64,000 nucleotides of DNA from Sceloporus undulatus (GCF_019175285.1 NC_056528.1:14971474-15035473), one strand, 5' to 3'. Counted from the stretch's first letter, positions 12,060 through 24,121 are shown. The notes: a model not told the origin generated them from the sequence alone. A program made the numbers and translations.

Positions 12060-12560
12060 ACCACATCCAAATTCACTTGACAGAAAAACAAAATTCCAGG
12101 GTAATTTTAACCAGCTGTGGTAGGAGCAAGAGAGAGGAAAACAGCGTGGGGAGCAAGAGAGGGGGTACCGGGGAGGAGGAAGAGGAGAGGTCGTCACCGC
12201 CAATGTGTTTGCCGCAAAAGGAAAGGGCCCGCGGTGCTCTTTGGCAAAGATCGCTGCTGCAGAAATTGACCCGGGATGCTTTGTGGTTGCTGATACAGGT
12301 GCCTACAATTATCACAAAAGCACCAGCAATGGCGACGCTTTGGCATGCAGGATCGGGAGGCCACATCCAGGAGCATGTTCTTCCCCTGCGATGAAACACC
12401 TTTCCAATTTCCACTCCTGCCTTCTCCTCCTCCTCCTCCTTTTTTGCAAATGTAATTAAAATAGGTAGCATTTGTTTTAGTTTTTTCTTTATCAGCATCG
12501 TACGCAGAGGATTCAATGGGTTCATAAGTGATTCCCAGCCCAGGTTTGGGCGCCTGATGT
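12060..12560. other. Low-repeat stretch, possible conserved noncoding element
   Basis: About 500 bp without any dispersed repeat family I recognise. It has a CAGCTG E-box, a CpG-containing middle near 12190-12360 and a TAATTAAAA homeodomain-like site near 12450. Two overlapping minus-strand frames of 150 and 166 residues run through it but match nothing I know. An enhancer role is inference. Confidence 0.3.
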
Positions 12561-12679
12561 TCTGCAGCCATCACAGCAAAGAAGCATCTGTAAAGAGGAG
12601 TTAGGAAATTATGGGAACCCATTTTCTGAGCCCATTTCTGGCAAAATAGCAATAGCCTTTGCATTTCTATGCCGCTTAT

Positions 12680-12800
12680 CAGTGAACTCGGCACTTTTGA
12701 AGCAGTTCACAATCTGTAAGCCAGTTGCCCCCAACAAGCTGGGGACTCATTTTACTGACCCACAAAAGGATAGAAGGCTGAGTCAACCTTGGAGCCCTGG
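12680..12800. mobile_element. L2-like or SINE-like dispersed repeat fragment
   Basis: The phrases AAGCTGGGGACTCATTTTAC and GGATAGAAGGCTGAGTCAAC are ones I remember as common dispersed repeat sequence in lizards. The class is uncertain. Confidence 0.4.
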
Positions 12801-12988
12801 GATTGAAAACTATTCTCCTCCCTTATGGGCATTTGTTGTTGTTGTGTGCCCTCCAGTAATTTCAAAGCCAGACACTGGAAGTTGCCTCTAATGATGCCAG
12901 GTGTTGGTACTAGACAGGCACTTGAATTCTTCACTTATCTTCCATGGTCTTCCATCCATCACCTAGTCTTAGTCAGGGAAATAAGAGT

Positions 12989-13204
12989 TGCATCCACACT
13001 GCCAAAATAATGCAGTTTGACACTGCTCTAACTGCTATGGTGCCATCCTATGGAATGCTGGTATTTGTAGTTTGCTGGTCACCAGAGCTCTCCGACAGAG
13101 AAGGCTGAATAGCTCACAAAATTATAAATCCCTGATTTCCATAGCCATGGAGCCATAGCAGTTAAAGCAGTGTCAAACTGCATTATTTCTGCAGTGCAGA
13201 TGCA
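12989..13204. mobile_element. Inverted-repeat MITE, family B, most complete copy
   Basis: The left end TGCATCCACACTGC pairs with the right end GCAGTGCAGATGCA. Inward, AATAATGCAGTTTGACACTG on the left pairs with its complement on the right. The internal part shows the CACCAGAGCTCTCCGACAGA block. A clear target-site duplication was not found. Confidence 0.75.
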
Positions 13205-13838
13205 GCGAGGGACTGTTTAGTCAAGGCACTAAGAGGCTCTCTTTGCACTGACAGTGGCATCATCTGAGCATCAGAGGAAGGCCTTTTAAAAAAAAATTGC
13301 CCGGACCTTTTAAAGTCATCTATTAGGTTATTTTTGTTCATCCAATTGTTTTCTCCATCCTGCTCCGTACTGTAGTTGTTTTTAGCCACTGCACTCTGCC
13401 GTTTCATCTGTTTTTATTATGGTTGGCTTTATATTTATTATTGTTATGTTTTCTGCTTTGCATGTATTGGAACAACACTATTGTGAAAACAACCTTGGGG
13501 CATTCCTGGAGCGTGGGGAAAATGTTTAAAATGAATAAGCTGGTAGAGCGTGATGCATTAGCTACAGATCCAAATTGCAATTGGTCATCTAGCTAAGTAT
13601 TGCCCACACACTGATTGATAGCAGCTCTCCAGGATTTCAGATGAGAGCATCCCATCTTTACCTGGAAACATCAAAGCCCGAACCCTAGGGCTGTTTGGAT
13701 GCCAACCGGGTTCTCTTCCACCGATCTACAAGGGCCATCCCTTCAAGATCCACTTTAGAGAAAGTCCTGGTTTGCCCTATTCCATCAGATATAGTTCAAG
13801 ACCTGGCAGGCCACTCCATATTGAGAGAAGCTGCAAGT

Positions 13839-13898
13839 CATGGATGTCACCATGACATTGTGCTCCTTCATGGATGTCACCATGACACTGTGCTGTTT
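13839..13898. repeat. 30-bp tandem dimer
   Basis: CATGGATGTCACCATGACAT starts at 13839 and again at 13869 with one C/T change in this block. The core is an imperfect palindrome. Confidence 0.85.
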
Positions 13899-14479
13899 CT
13901 GAGACCCAGCTTTTCCTCCATTAGAATATACCTTCCAGCCTAGGACCTTCTCCTTGAAAGGCATCGTGCTGTTTTCCTCAAATCCAAACAAACCTCAGCC
14001 GAGTTTGTAAGCACTGCAGTTCCTTGCTGTTAACCACCCCCTCTCTCCATTCTCCATCTGCTTCTATTAGGGGCAAAAGAATGCTGAGTGCATTTTGGGA
14101 GGCCTGAGATGGACAGCTGTTCCATATTTCCAGCTCCACTTCACCTAGGGCAACATCTGGTTTGCTTAAATGCACCCAGCGTCCTGCTGTTTTAGTGGAA
14201 GGCAAGAGTGTGGTGGCAAAAATCGAGGAGGAAATGAAGAGTGCCGCGCTGGCTCTTGGATTGCCTGCCAACCCATTTTCAGCCTGGTTTGTTTGTGTAT
14301 GTGTGCTTTGAGGATCTAATGTCTCTTTTACCTCCTCGCATCTGTTGACAGCAGCAAGGTCTTGTGAGTTCCCTAGACAGGTAACATGTGAGTTAGGCCA
14401 TGCTCCAGCCTTTCCCCTGATTCATCGATTGCGCCTCCATCATGGCCAGGACCTTGACTCAAGCAATGCCTGCTCCAAG

Positions 14480-14563
14480 AAATGCCAGCTTGGCCAACAA
14501 TCAGGTATCCTGGGAGCCCAAGTCCAACACACCTGGAAGACCAAAGTGTGGGAACTGCTGCTC
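14480..14563. mobile_element. Family A MITE, right half
   Basis: Has GGGAGCCCAAGTCCAACACA and GACCAAAGTGTGGGAACTGC, matching the right arm of family A. Confidence 0.6.
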
Positions 14564-14611
14564 TATCCAAACCTTAGAAGCAAGATTCTTTCCCCTCGCC
14601 AATACTTCACT

Positions 14612-14673
14612 AAATCACAAATCCCAGGATGATACAGGATGGAGCCATGATGGTTAAAGTGGTGTCAAACTGA
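14612..14673. mobile_element. Family B MITE, right half
   Basis: Has ATCACAAATCCCAGGATGAT and GATGGTTAAAGTGGTGTCAA, cut off directly next to a CR1 end. Confidence 0.6.
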
Positions 14674-14812
14674 TGGAGTCTCCTTCCTTGGAGGTCTTTA
14701 AACAGAGGCTGGATGGCCATCTGTTGGGGATGCTTTGATTGAGAGTTCCTGCATGACAGGGGGTTGGATTGGATGGTCCTTGGGGTCTCTTCCAACTCTA
14801 TGATTCTATGTG
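14670..14812 (+). mobile_element. CR1 LINE 3' end
   Basis: Contains GGAGGTCTTTAAACAGAGGC, TGGATGGCCATCTGTTG and ends TCTATGATTCTATG. A standard 5'-truncated CR1 copy. Confidence 0.8.
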
Positions 14813-15873
14813 GAAGGTCCTAGGGCAACCGTCAAACTGCTACCCAACACTGGCACTTTCACAGTGCAGCTTGCCTTATTTTAATGGATAGCAGGTAATT
14901 TACGGGAATTACCTTCTGCAAGTGCTGGAACTGTTGACCAATGGTGTTTTAGGTTGTGTGTATGTGTACATGCTCAGAACTGAGCAGGATATGCTCAGGA
15001 TATACCAACCAACCCCTTGACAATGTGAGGACAATCAGGGCATGCTGCAAAAAATAAAAATGAAAATACACTTACTTGTATCAGTGCTGAAATACTAGAG
15101 TCATGGCCAGCCGGGAAATTCCTAGACTGATCAGACTGATAGGTTGCCTTTGATCTCCCAAATGTATCCCCCTTGCCTCTTTCCATCCAGATGAGTTGTG
15201 TGTTATGTGCGTCTGTGTGTGCGAAAGAGAAGGAGAGACAGGGAGAGGGGGAAAGGGATACCTGCCACTCCCAAGCTGTAATGACTTCCACCTGGAGGGA
15301 AGGCTGGGGATGGTTTCCCTTTATGGATGGATCCATCATTGCTCTCACCAACCCTGCCTGTCTCCCCTAAGGAAAGAGGGGAAGGTGTTGACGGCACACG
15401 AAGGAGCTTTCCTATTCCACAAGGACAACTGATTGATTCCATCCTCGCCCTCCACTTTTCACCGTCTCCAGCGTTCCTCCTTTGATTCGCCTTTCCTCGA
15501 CACCTGGATTCGTTTATGCCAGGGTCCTTGGGAAATCTCCCAGCCCACGGACAGGGAAGGTGATGCGAGGATGCCATGCTCTCCTACCATGGCACAAATG
15601 ACCATCCCTAAAACCATCCGTCCTTCCATTTATTTATTATATCTTTATTCCAGTCCCCCCACCAACTGCAGAACTGCAGAATTTATTGGGAGCAAAACAA
15701 ATAGTTGCCATTGTTGGTTTCTTGAATCAAAAATGTGTTTCCCAACACATTTGGGAAACGATGGGGAAGAAGAACACAAAGGATGGATTTGGCACCATTT
15801 TTGCTCAGTATTCAAACATCTCCAGCGCACGCACAAAAACACTTTTGAACCAAAGACGCTCAGTTTCCAGGAA

Positions 15874-15875
<2 letters not shown>

Positions 15876-15910
<35 letters not shown>

Positions 15911-15937
15911 CATGCGCGCTTGTGTGTGTGTGTGTGT
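15876..15937. repeat. (GT)n(GC)n alternating tract
   Basis: 44 bp of perfect alternating purine-pyrimidine (15876-15919), including GCGCGCGCATGCGCGC, then a break at TT and another GT run. Such tracts are Z-DNA prone. Confidence 0.95.
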
Positions 15938-15959
15938 AAACAGTGTTTTTTGAGGGGGA

Positions 15960-16225
15960 GGAACCCATGGGTTTTGTGCACAAATTAAACTGTTGTACAC
16001 ACAAATATTTTTACAGCAGAAAAATAATCCACATGTGTTCCTGCAAACTTTTGCATGTGAGAACATTTGGAGGTTTTGTGCAATGTTGTGTATTTTTTTT
16101 TTTTTACACACAGTGCTATTTTTGTACCAAGCTGTGTGTTTCTGGAAACAGTGGCTTTTGCACATAAAATGTGTTTTTGCCCCCGCCTCAATCCACGTGC
16201 ATTTCTGTGCAAAATAATATCTTGA
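15960..16225. mobile_element. Dispersed repeat with degenerate internal tandem
   Basis: Repeated short blocks around TTTTGTGCA, GTTTCTGGAAACAGTGGC and ATTTCTGTGCAAAAT. A related stretch lies at 56990-57200. The class is unknown to me. Confidence 0.4.
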
Positions 16226-16444
16226 AACACTTTGGGGTCTGCAAATCATAGACAAAGATGTGTCCTTAGTGTGTCTGTCTGTCTCCTAAAGCTGCTTGTA
16301 TCTACCAGAAATCCAGTCCAATGGTACTACTGACACATGGATAACACTTGAGAATTGCATGCCCTGGGTTTACGAGCTGAAAAGAGAAGGGAAAGGCAGT
16401 GGAGGATGATCAAACTGACCCTACCGGTACTAGTGACCTGCAAA

Positions 16445-16600
16445 GGCCTTTTTATTATTATTTGTGTAGTTGCATATCTATTTTGCCTTTCCTCTCGTGA
16501 GCATGCTTCTCCTCTTCTCTGCTTTCATCCTCGCAACAAACTGTGGGACCAAAACTAAGCTGAGAGAGGGTGGCCAGCCCAAGCTCATGCCCTGAATTTC
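16445..16600. mobile_element. L2-like dispersed repeat fragment
   Basis: The pattern TTTCATCCTCGCAACAAACT with an upstream TTTATTATTATTTG resembles the L2-type 'tcctcacaacaaccctgtg' motif. Degenerate. Confidence 0.4.
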
Positions 16601-17710
16601 ATGCTTTCGTGGGGCTTAGTCTGGTGTCCCAGTCCAAAATCTGGCCACAAGCTCTGTGACTGTGCAAACAGCACTGTGCTAAGCCTTGCGGTTAATTTTT
16701 CTGTGTTGCTTTCCCTATCCAGAATTAACAACTGGCAAGAGCATGTGTTTGAAGAAGGGTGAAAAAAGAAATTTCACAGTGAAGTAAAGGCTGGGATGAA
16801 TGCCATGAGATCTAGTGATCAGCTAAACCCATTTCCGCCTGGCTAATTCCCTCTAAGAGCTGTCAGCTAAGTAAATTCCCACCTCTTCCCATTCCGTAGT
16901 CCTATCACCTCTCCATTCCCACTTGCCGCAAGGTGCCATACCATGAGGATTCACCCCTTCCCACCTTCTCCAAACACCAGTCCCAAGTAAAGTTCATTAC
17001 ACAAGGCTTCCTAGCTCATTGGGATGGGTCTGATATTCTCTTGGTGGAGTTCTGTTTTCTTTTATTTGGTTTTCTTAGCTAGGTAAGATGATGCTCCCCA
17101 CTAGTTGGTTCTTCTGGCTCAAAGTGCTATCCATTGTGAATGTCTGCAAAACCCAGAATAACTGGGACAAGGAGAGGGAAAGCCAGGAAATTTGGTCAAG
17201 GTGAACATCCATCACTTCTTGGAGGACAACATATGTGGTAGTCCTAGTCACCAGTGTCTATCACAACAGCCAGAATTTGACTTGAATTCCACCACTAATC
17301 CCAACCAGAGATGACCTGATGGATCTTACATAGGTATTGGTTTATTTGTTCAGTGGGTCTACTCTAGTTGTGCCCAGAAATTGGAGTTTGCTCTTGAAGT
17401 TCAAAATATAACCATCTTAATATGTCCCATTTTTGGTTGTCAAACTTAGGGTATTAATTGTAATAAAAAGGTATTTTTCTTAAGCATCTGGTATATGTAT
17501 CAATCATTCTAATGCAGGAGAAAGGAGCGTGCGTTTCTCTGTATGTCGCTGGGTTACAACTTTCAGCATTTCTCACCATTGCCTAAGGCTGCTAGAACTT
17601 AGAAGTCCCACAACATCTCAAGGACTCTATGGTTTCCACCACTGTTCTGGTGATGTGTGCATATGTGTGTGTTGTGCCCAAAGTCAACACCAGTTTATTG
17701 AAATCTATCA

Positions 17711-17866
17711 CTTGGCAAGATTTAATCGGAGGACATTTTCCATTACCTTCCACTAAGGCTGAAAGAGTGTGACCTAAGGGGCTTCCATGGCTGAACTGAG
17801 ATTTGAACCCTGTTCTCCTGGAGTCCTAGTCCAACATTCAAACTGCTACACCATGTTGGCTTCCAC
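17711..17866 (-). mobile_element. SINE, minus strand, head and middle
   Basis: Reverse-complement of the SINE: GAGAGTGTGACC-like block, TTGAACCCTGTTCTCCTGGA with the B box, and CTGCTACACCATGTTGGCT at the tRNA-like 5' end. Confidence 0.75.
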
Positions 17867-18261
17867 AACTTTGCACATATTAGCCACAATATTGAAAGGA
17901 CAAGTCAGATTCCTTTACATGGTTGGGCCAAATATTGTCTATACTCCTTTACTTCCAGAGCTAAGATTGTTTGTTGGTTTGTTTGTTGTATTTTTAAGCT
18001 GAAAGTTCTGAGAAGGGTCTATAGACTCCCTGGAGTGATGCTCACCCAGTTGTTGTCTCCTCTCTACCTCCCTCAGCCAGCTGTGGCTCTGAGTAAGGAA
18101 TGGTTTGGTGCTTAGTGGTGGTTTTTCAAACTTTGCATCTTTACTGGATCATGTTCCACTTTGCCTTATCTGGCAGGAACACGCTGACATCTGGCACAGA
18201 ACCCCAACATGATCCACAAGAGTCTGGAAAGTGTCTCCGGGCATGCACCCAGCTCGCGCAC

Positions 18262-18410
18262 GGCGCTGGTCAAACCCTTTATTTATTGCTATCTGGCGCA
18301 ACCTCCAAAGGAGCTCAGAATAGTGCGCTGGTCTCCTTTTTCCCCTTCTGTTTGTCCTCACGACGACCCTGTAAGATGGGTCACGTTGGGAGACAGCTAA
18401 CCAGCTTCCA
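18262..18410. mobile_element. L2/CR1-like dispersed repeat fragment
   Basis: Has CTTTATTTATTGCTATCTGG, AGGAGCTCAGAATAGTG and CCTCACGACGACCCTGTAAG, the familiar order of an L2-like 3' region common in squamates. Confidence 0.5.
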
Positions 18411-19359
18411 GGGTGGGTAGTCAAAGACCAGTAAAAACCCAATGCTCTGTCCAAGATTTGCAATGACTGTAGATATAACAAACCTTTAACAAAATAAACA
18501 ATAAGCTAAAGCTTGTTTCAATAAAAAGCTGTCCAGCAAGAGGACACCTAGTGCTTCAGAGGGCAAGCTTTTCTGTAGAATTGCAGAATACGGCAAACAC
18601 TGAGAATGCCCATTTTCTTGTCCCCAATTACTGTGTCTCCACCTTAGATGGAAGATAGAGAAGGTCCTCACCTTATGGCCCTGTGCGCTCATACAAATTC
18701 ATATCTTTGGTGCATCAATCTGAATTCAGTGTATCCACCATAGACTTTTTGAAGGTAGCTCCATGCAAAGCATGTTGCAGTGATCCAGTCTTTATCTCAA
18801 GACATGTATTACTCTGAGCATTTCAAGAAAGGTTGCATCCAGTGCAGCAGCCTAATCTGGATAAAGTCACTTCTGGAGACCAAAATCCATAGAAGCTCAA
18901 GTCCCACTACATACAGTGGCATAGTAAAATGATGCCTCTTATATAAACTGGCAAAACCAAGGCTTGCTTTTGGGAATTTATATTATATTTGAATATTTTC
19001 AAGCCATGGATGGTTGGATAAAGACTCCGTGGATATGTGGCTGGACATGTGCAACTTGACAGGGCTCTATAACACTACATGCAAAGCTACCCCAGTTATT
19101 TCAGGTAGGGAAACTCTTTGGTTATGACTGGCCAGTTTTTCCAAAGAGAAAGGATGAAGGGGAGTGCCATCCAACAACATTTGCAACATGTTCCCCATCC
19201 CTGGTACTGCTCTTCTCACAAGATCAAAGAGCAAACCCTTGGAAGTGGTAAATTACAGGACAGGAGCAAAGTCAAAACTATGAGACCATGGGAGATCATA
19301 GCCATTCCAGCTTTCTATATTCGGTGTCTGCTGCTGTACGGAGAATGCTGGTGGACAGA

Positions 19360-19680
19360 ACTGGGATAAATTACGCCACAAATATTGTCAGCAGAGAGGC
19401 GCATTCTGTTGCATGCTGAGATGTGGCGAGAGAACTGACTGAGGCGAGACATTTTAATGGGACCTCCTTAGCTCGCCTGGGTTTCTACCATGCTGGGGCA
19501 CTGACATCCTATTAATGCGCAATCCTGACAGCCGCCCTAATGCGCTCACGTTTGCCCGCTCAACCTCTCCAGCAGCAGATATGTTTCTCCCTGTTCCACT
19601 TTCATGCTGAGACAGCCTGCTGCTCCACCTCCGGTCATGCATTCCTTTGCTGTTGTTCACCAGTGATGCAAGGTGGGGGG
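19360..19680. other. Low-repeat stretch, possible conserved noncoding element
   Basis: No repeat family seen. It has clustered AT-rich and CpG words such as CATTTTAATGGGAC and CTATTAATGCGCAAT. Conservation is only suspected. Confidence 0.25.
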
Positions 19681-19900
19681 CACAGGAGGGGAGAGAGAAA
19701 GAAATGGAGGCATTGTGATCACTCTGACGGAGTTGATTTATTGGAATCATTTTAAATCACAAACCATCTGTGTGCCTCTTTGTCGTCCAAAGTGGATGAA
19801 AGACCAAGCCATCGGTATGAACCCCCTCTCCAACACACACAACACCAACACTACCAAAACCAGCACATCTCCCTTCTTCATCCTGTACTCCCTTCCCTTC

Positions 19901-19902
<2 letters not shown>

Positions 19903-19939
<37 letters not shown>

Positions 19940-20890
19940 AAACTGTCCTTGAGTCAGTCCCAAGTCATGGTGACCCTGTGGCTGAGAGTCTCTCTATCCT
20001 CCACTGGCCTCCTAAAGTTTTGTAGGTTCATGCCTATAGCCTCCCCGATCGAATCTATCCATCTGGTGCATAGTCTTCCTCTCTTTCAACTGCCTTCCAC
20101 CTTTCCTAGCATTATTGTTTTTTCTAATGAGTTGTGCCTTCTCATGATGTGTCCAAAATTTGACAGCCTCAGTTTTGTTATCATAGCTTCCAGGGAGAGT
20201 TCTGGCTTGATCTGTTTTATGACTCATTTGTTTGTCTTTTTGGCGATTCATGGTATCCTCAGCACTCTTCTCCAGCACCACATCTCAAATGAGTACATTC
20301 TTTTCCTATCTGCCCTTTTCACTGTCCAGTTCTCACATGGCAATGGGGCATATTCTGGCTTGGATGACTCCAACTTTAGTGCAAAGTTGTGTATCTTTAC
20401 TCTTTAGGATCGTGCCTAGTTCTTTCTAGTTCCCAAGTCTTCTTCTGATTTCTTGGCTGTGGTCCTCACTCTGATCTATATTCGATCCTAGATATGGAAA
20501 CTCTTTAACCATTTCACTTACTTCATCATCAAGATTGAATTTATGTACTTCATCCACAGTCGTTATTTTTGTCTTCTTTATGTTCAGCCTTACGCCTGCC
20601 TTTGCACTTTCCACCGGGACCTTCCTTAGTAATTATTCCAAACCCATAATGTTTTCCGCTAGTAATATGGTGTCATCTGCATATCTAAGATTGTTGATGT
20701 TTTTTCCTCCTATCTTCACTCCTCTTTCTTCTTATCTAAAGTCTAAACCTGCTCTTCTTATAATGTTTTCTGCATACAAATTGAACAGTTAGGGTGATAG
20801 GACGCATCCTTGCTTGACCCCTTTTCCAATTGGGATCCAATCTGTTTCTCTGAATTTTGTTCTAACCCCTTATCCTCCGTACTCATACAT
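19903..20890 (-). mobile_element. BovB/RTE LINE, 5'-truncated
   Basis: The minus strand encodes the C-terminal part of a BovB-type reverse transcriptase. The catalytic YADD motif is read from 20683 back to 20672, followed by TILLAENIM. A downstream frame with LNIKKTKITTVDEVHKFNLD and FPYLGSNIDQSEDHSQEIRR lies at 20614-20426. The LINE's 3' end is the (CAA)n tail, seen as (TTG)n at 19903-19939. The reading frame is interrupted and the 5' end is missing, so it is not autonomous. The long plus-strand frame over it (19673-20407) is antisense noise. Confidence 0.85.
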
Positions 20891-20919
20891 AATAAACATT
20901 GCTAACAGAGGCAGCGACA

Positions 20920-21360
20920 GATATTACCATGTAAACAACACACACTCATATTAATGTCCTCTTTTAACTTAATCTGCATCTGCCACCGTCTGCGCGAACG
21001 TAGTCTTAATGCCTTCTTTTTTCTTTATAGTTTGGATTCTGAGTTTGGTCGAACAGATGCTTTTTCCTCTGATGGCTTGGATTAGGAGCTCTTAATGTGG
21101 CTGGATAAGAGTGTCAGTGAAGAACCAGGCAGATAAGAGTTTTATTTTCGTGTACTTCTTGCCTATAAATAAACGGCTTCCTCCCAATGCTTTGCCTCCA
21201 CCCGAACTCCACGCAGATCCCATAACCTCACTGTCTGCTTGGCTTCACAGGCCTTTGACATGTATGATTAAAGTATTAGCTCTTAAAACAATCGCTTTCG
21301 GATTTCAAAGGGACAGGATCTGGAAACAAGGCTCTCCTAAGCCGAACCCGACATAATGGA
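20920..21360. other. Low-repeat stretch, possible conserved noncoding element
   Basis: Unique-looking AT-rich sequence right beside the BovB copy, with words such as ATTAATGTCCTC, TGATTAAAGTATTAGC and CAATCGCTTTCGG. I see no repeat family in it. Homeodomain-like TAAT cores are frequent. Conservation is untested. Confidence 0.3.
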
Positions 21361-21739
21361 TTCTCTTTATTCTTCCTTGCTTTGAAATAGCCCTAGTTGT
21401 GCATCTGACGCTTGTTTGATTCTTGCCCCTTGGAAAAGTCCCCATTTTTTATTTTGCACACTAGAAGGAAGGCTGGGTCGATGTCTTTTTTTCCTTTGGA
21501 GAACTGGAGTGTTTACAAAGGAACCATCTTTCTAAGTGTGCCCTTATTTTCATCCTTGCCCATCTCTTCTCTCCTCCCAGCCCCTTTGCATAAGGAACGG
21601 ACTGCAACCTGAGACTGGCGCGTGTTGTTGCTTCTTCTGACCAAAGTTTTCTCTGAGGATGGTGCCAACGACCACAAGCATTCCCTAACAAAGGCCACAG
21701 CTTCTCGCTTGCCATCCCGGAATCGGAGCCGTCTGCCTT

Positions 21740-22360
21740 CGTTTTATTTTTCCCCCTTTTGAAATGCCTCAATAAGCATTGTCATGCTGAGCATGCAGGA
21801 GAGATTTTGTAACCATACCAGAAAGTTATGTGGGAAATATGCAGAGAATCTTTGCCGCTTGGTCAATGCTGTTGTTTCCTTTTAATGGCCATCCGCCCGG
21901 CTTGTCTCCCTCCAATGAATTCTTTCCTATCCCCATTTTACCCTGGCATCTTCAAGCGGTTCAAACGTCTTTATTTCACTCTTTGTGGATCATACCAAAA
22001 TAGCTGGATGCCAGATCTATAAGCTGGTGGTTGGTGCTTTGCAGTCAGTTCTCTTTCTGGTTTTTTTTAAAAAAGCCATGGAGAAATGTACACACTTGAA
22101 AGCCATGTAGGTCAGCCAGACTGTGATTTCACCATCAAACACATGGGCATTAATGGCCACCGTAATTGGGAGAGAGAAATGGATTTTTGGATGGGTATAT
22201 TTTTGCAGGCACTGGAGGTCAAGGAAGAAAGACACCGTAAGAATTGCTGGGAAACCTCAGTGGTTATCTCTTCAAGGGCTGAGACCAGCCCCAACAAAAT
22301 AGAAATAGCATTTGAAATGAACAGAGGCGAGCTTCATCTGGAGAAATCTTGGCTTCGGGA
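21740..22360. other. Low-repeat stretch, possible conserved noncoding element
   Basis: About 600 bp with no recognised repeat. Contains CCTTTTAATGGCCATCC, GGGCATTAATGGCCACCG and other TAAT-bearing words. A role as a regulatory element is inference. Confidence 0.3.
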
Positions 22361-22756
22361 GAACCTGCATGTCACCTGTCTATTTTCCTTGGCATGCAAA
22401 GAAAGTCTTACAATCATTCCTTCACCAGGGATCTGAGTGTCAATAGCATTAGGGAATCTCATCCACTGAGTGGCCATATATCTTACGTTTTTCAAACTTT
22501 TCCCGTATTCCTATATCCACATCCAGTTCTAAGGCAACTTCAAGAAGGAAGAGCTGTGGAGTCCTTGCATTTTCCGATCAACAGTTAGCCACATTTGAAA
22601 ACCAAAACTGGATGGGGTCATAGTCTTAGGGAGTTGCATATAAAACACAGTGGTTTGCAAAGCCATCTCCAGATTTTGAGGGCCCCCCAGTGAAATGACC
22701 TTTCATGAGCTTCTTTGAGCATCCTTGGACCCTAAAGCCTTATCTTTGTCTGTAGG

Positions 22757-23132
22757 ACCAGACAAGGTCCATCCAGTCCAACCCCCTCCTGCCATGGAGG
22801 CACTCACAATCAAATCATCCCTGACAGATGGCTATTCAGCCTCTGCTTAAAGACCTCCAAAGAAAGAGACTTCATCACTCTCCAAGGGAGTATCTTCCAT
22901 GGTTGAACGACTGTTACTGTCAGAAAGTTCCTCCTAATGTTGATATGGAATCTCTTTTCCTATAGCTCGCATCCATTGTTCTGTGCCCTAGTCTCTGGAG
23001 CAACAGAAAACAAGCTTGCTCCCTCCTCAATGTGACACCCCTTCAAATACAGTACTTAAACAGGGCTATCATAGCACCTCCTAACCATCTCTTTTCCAGG
23101 CTAAACATACCCAGTTCCTTAAGTCATCACTT
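22757..23132 (-). mobile_element. CR1 LINE 3' region, long copy
   Basis: About 375 bp of reverse-oriented CR1 3' sequence. Recognisable blocks are CATCCAGTCCAACCCCCTCC, GACAGATGGCTATTCAGCC, CAGAAAGTTCCTCCTAATGT and GTCTCTGGAGCAACAGAAAA. The longest CR1 copy in the window. Confidence 0.85.
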
Positions 23133-23589
23133 CCAAGGGGGAGTACGGATCACGCTGGGTGACACCCTACAGGGGGGATGTACACCAGTGGGACTGGCGC
23201 AACTGTTGGATGAGTGAGAAAGGACATCACCTTCCTTTCTCATTCATCCAGTGGCCCCACTAGACTTGCAACAGACCTCCAGGAGGCCATGGCACTGGCT
23301 CCATCAGCAGTCGCTACTGGGCAGTGTGGTGCCTTCCATTCTGAGTATGGCATGTTTTCTGGGGGAGCAACCATGCCATACCCTGAACAGGCCATCCAGA
23401 GGCCACACCAGACCAAGCGGTAACCAGGGTGCAGGTGAAGAAGGTAATGGGAGGAAAGGAGGAGCAGTCTGCCAACCTCCCCAAGCTCCTTCTCGGCACC
23501 CTCACTGGATAACACCAACTGCACTGATGCTCTTGACCACCACCATTATTGTAACCCATGTAGCATGTTTTGCTAATGGTAGCTCTCCC

Positions 23590-23634
<45 letters not shown>
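23590..23634. repeat. (TAA)n microsatellite
   Basis: Pure TAA, 15 units. It directly abuts a dispersed repeat beginning GGTTTTATTTATATACCGCC. Confidence 0.95.
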
Positions 23635-23770
23635 GGTTTTATTTATATACCGCCCAATCACTGGGAATCCGAGCGGTTTACAATATAGGGGATAACAGAC
23701 AGTTCCCTGCCCACAGGCTTACAATCTAAAAGACACGACACAAAAGGAGAAGGGAATGGTGAGGGGGGGA
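23635..23770. mobile_element. L2/CR1-like dispersed repeat fragment
   Basis: Starts GGTTTTATTTATATACCGCC and has GAGCGGTTTACAATATAGGG, phrases I know from squamate LINE-derived repeats. The class is uncertain. Confidence 0.45.
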
Positions 23771-24108
23771 GGGAATCAGGTCCAGCATTCTTCTCTCCCT
23801 CTGAGGCCTGGACCAAGGCAGATGGATCGGAGGGAGGGCTCTTCTTCTTCAGGCCAGCCCCTGATGGTACTTGGTGAGGCTCCTGGTCCACCACTGAATA
23901 GATGAGATGTTTCTCCATGTCACATTCCTTCACCAAGGCAGACCAATGACCTCTTTAAAAGGCAGCTGGAAGGGATCTGGAAGTAGAAATCTGCTTCTAA
24001 AATCACACCTCAAGCCCAGTCTCCACATCTTGCTTTGCTTAATGGCATTTCAGAGTGAGTGCTCAGAGTGACCTCTATTTGGAGGGACTCACAGCTCTGT
24101 CTCTCTTT

Positions 24109-24121
24109 TGGGGGGGGGGGG
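24109..24121. repeat. Poly-G run
   Basis: About a dozen G residues in a row after a CTCTTTT stretch; a site prone to length variation and sequencing error. Confidence 0.9.

Noticed and set aside
12073-12694. Overlapping 150- and 166-residue minus-strand frames
   Set aside because: Contain low-complexity Lys/Glu and Ser runs, no known domain and no splice or codon evidence; kept only as a possible noncoding element.
19673-20407. 244-residue plus-strand reading frame
   Set aside because: It is antisense to the BovB reverse transcriptase remnant and includes a poly-Cys run read from (TTG)n.
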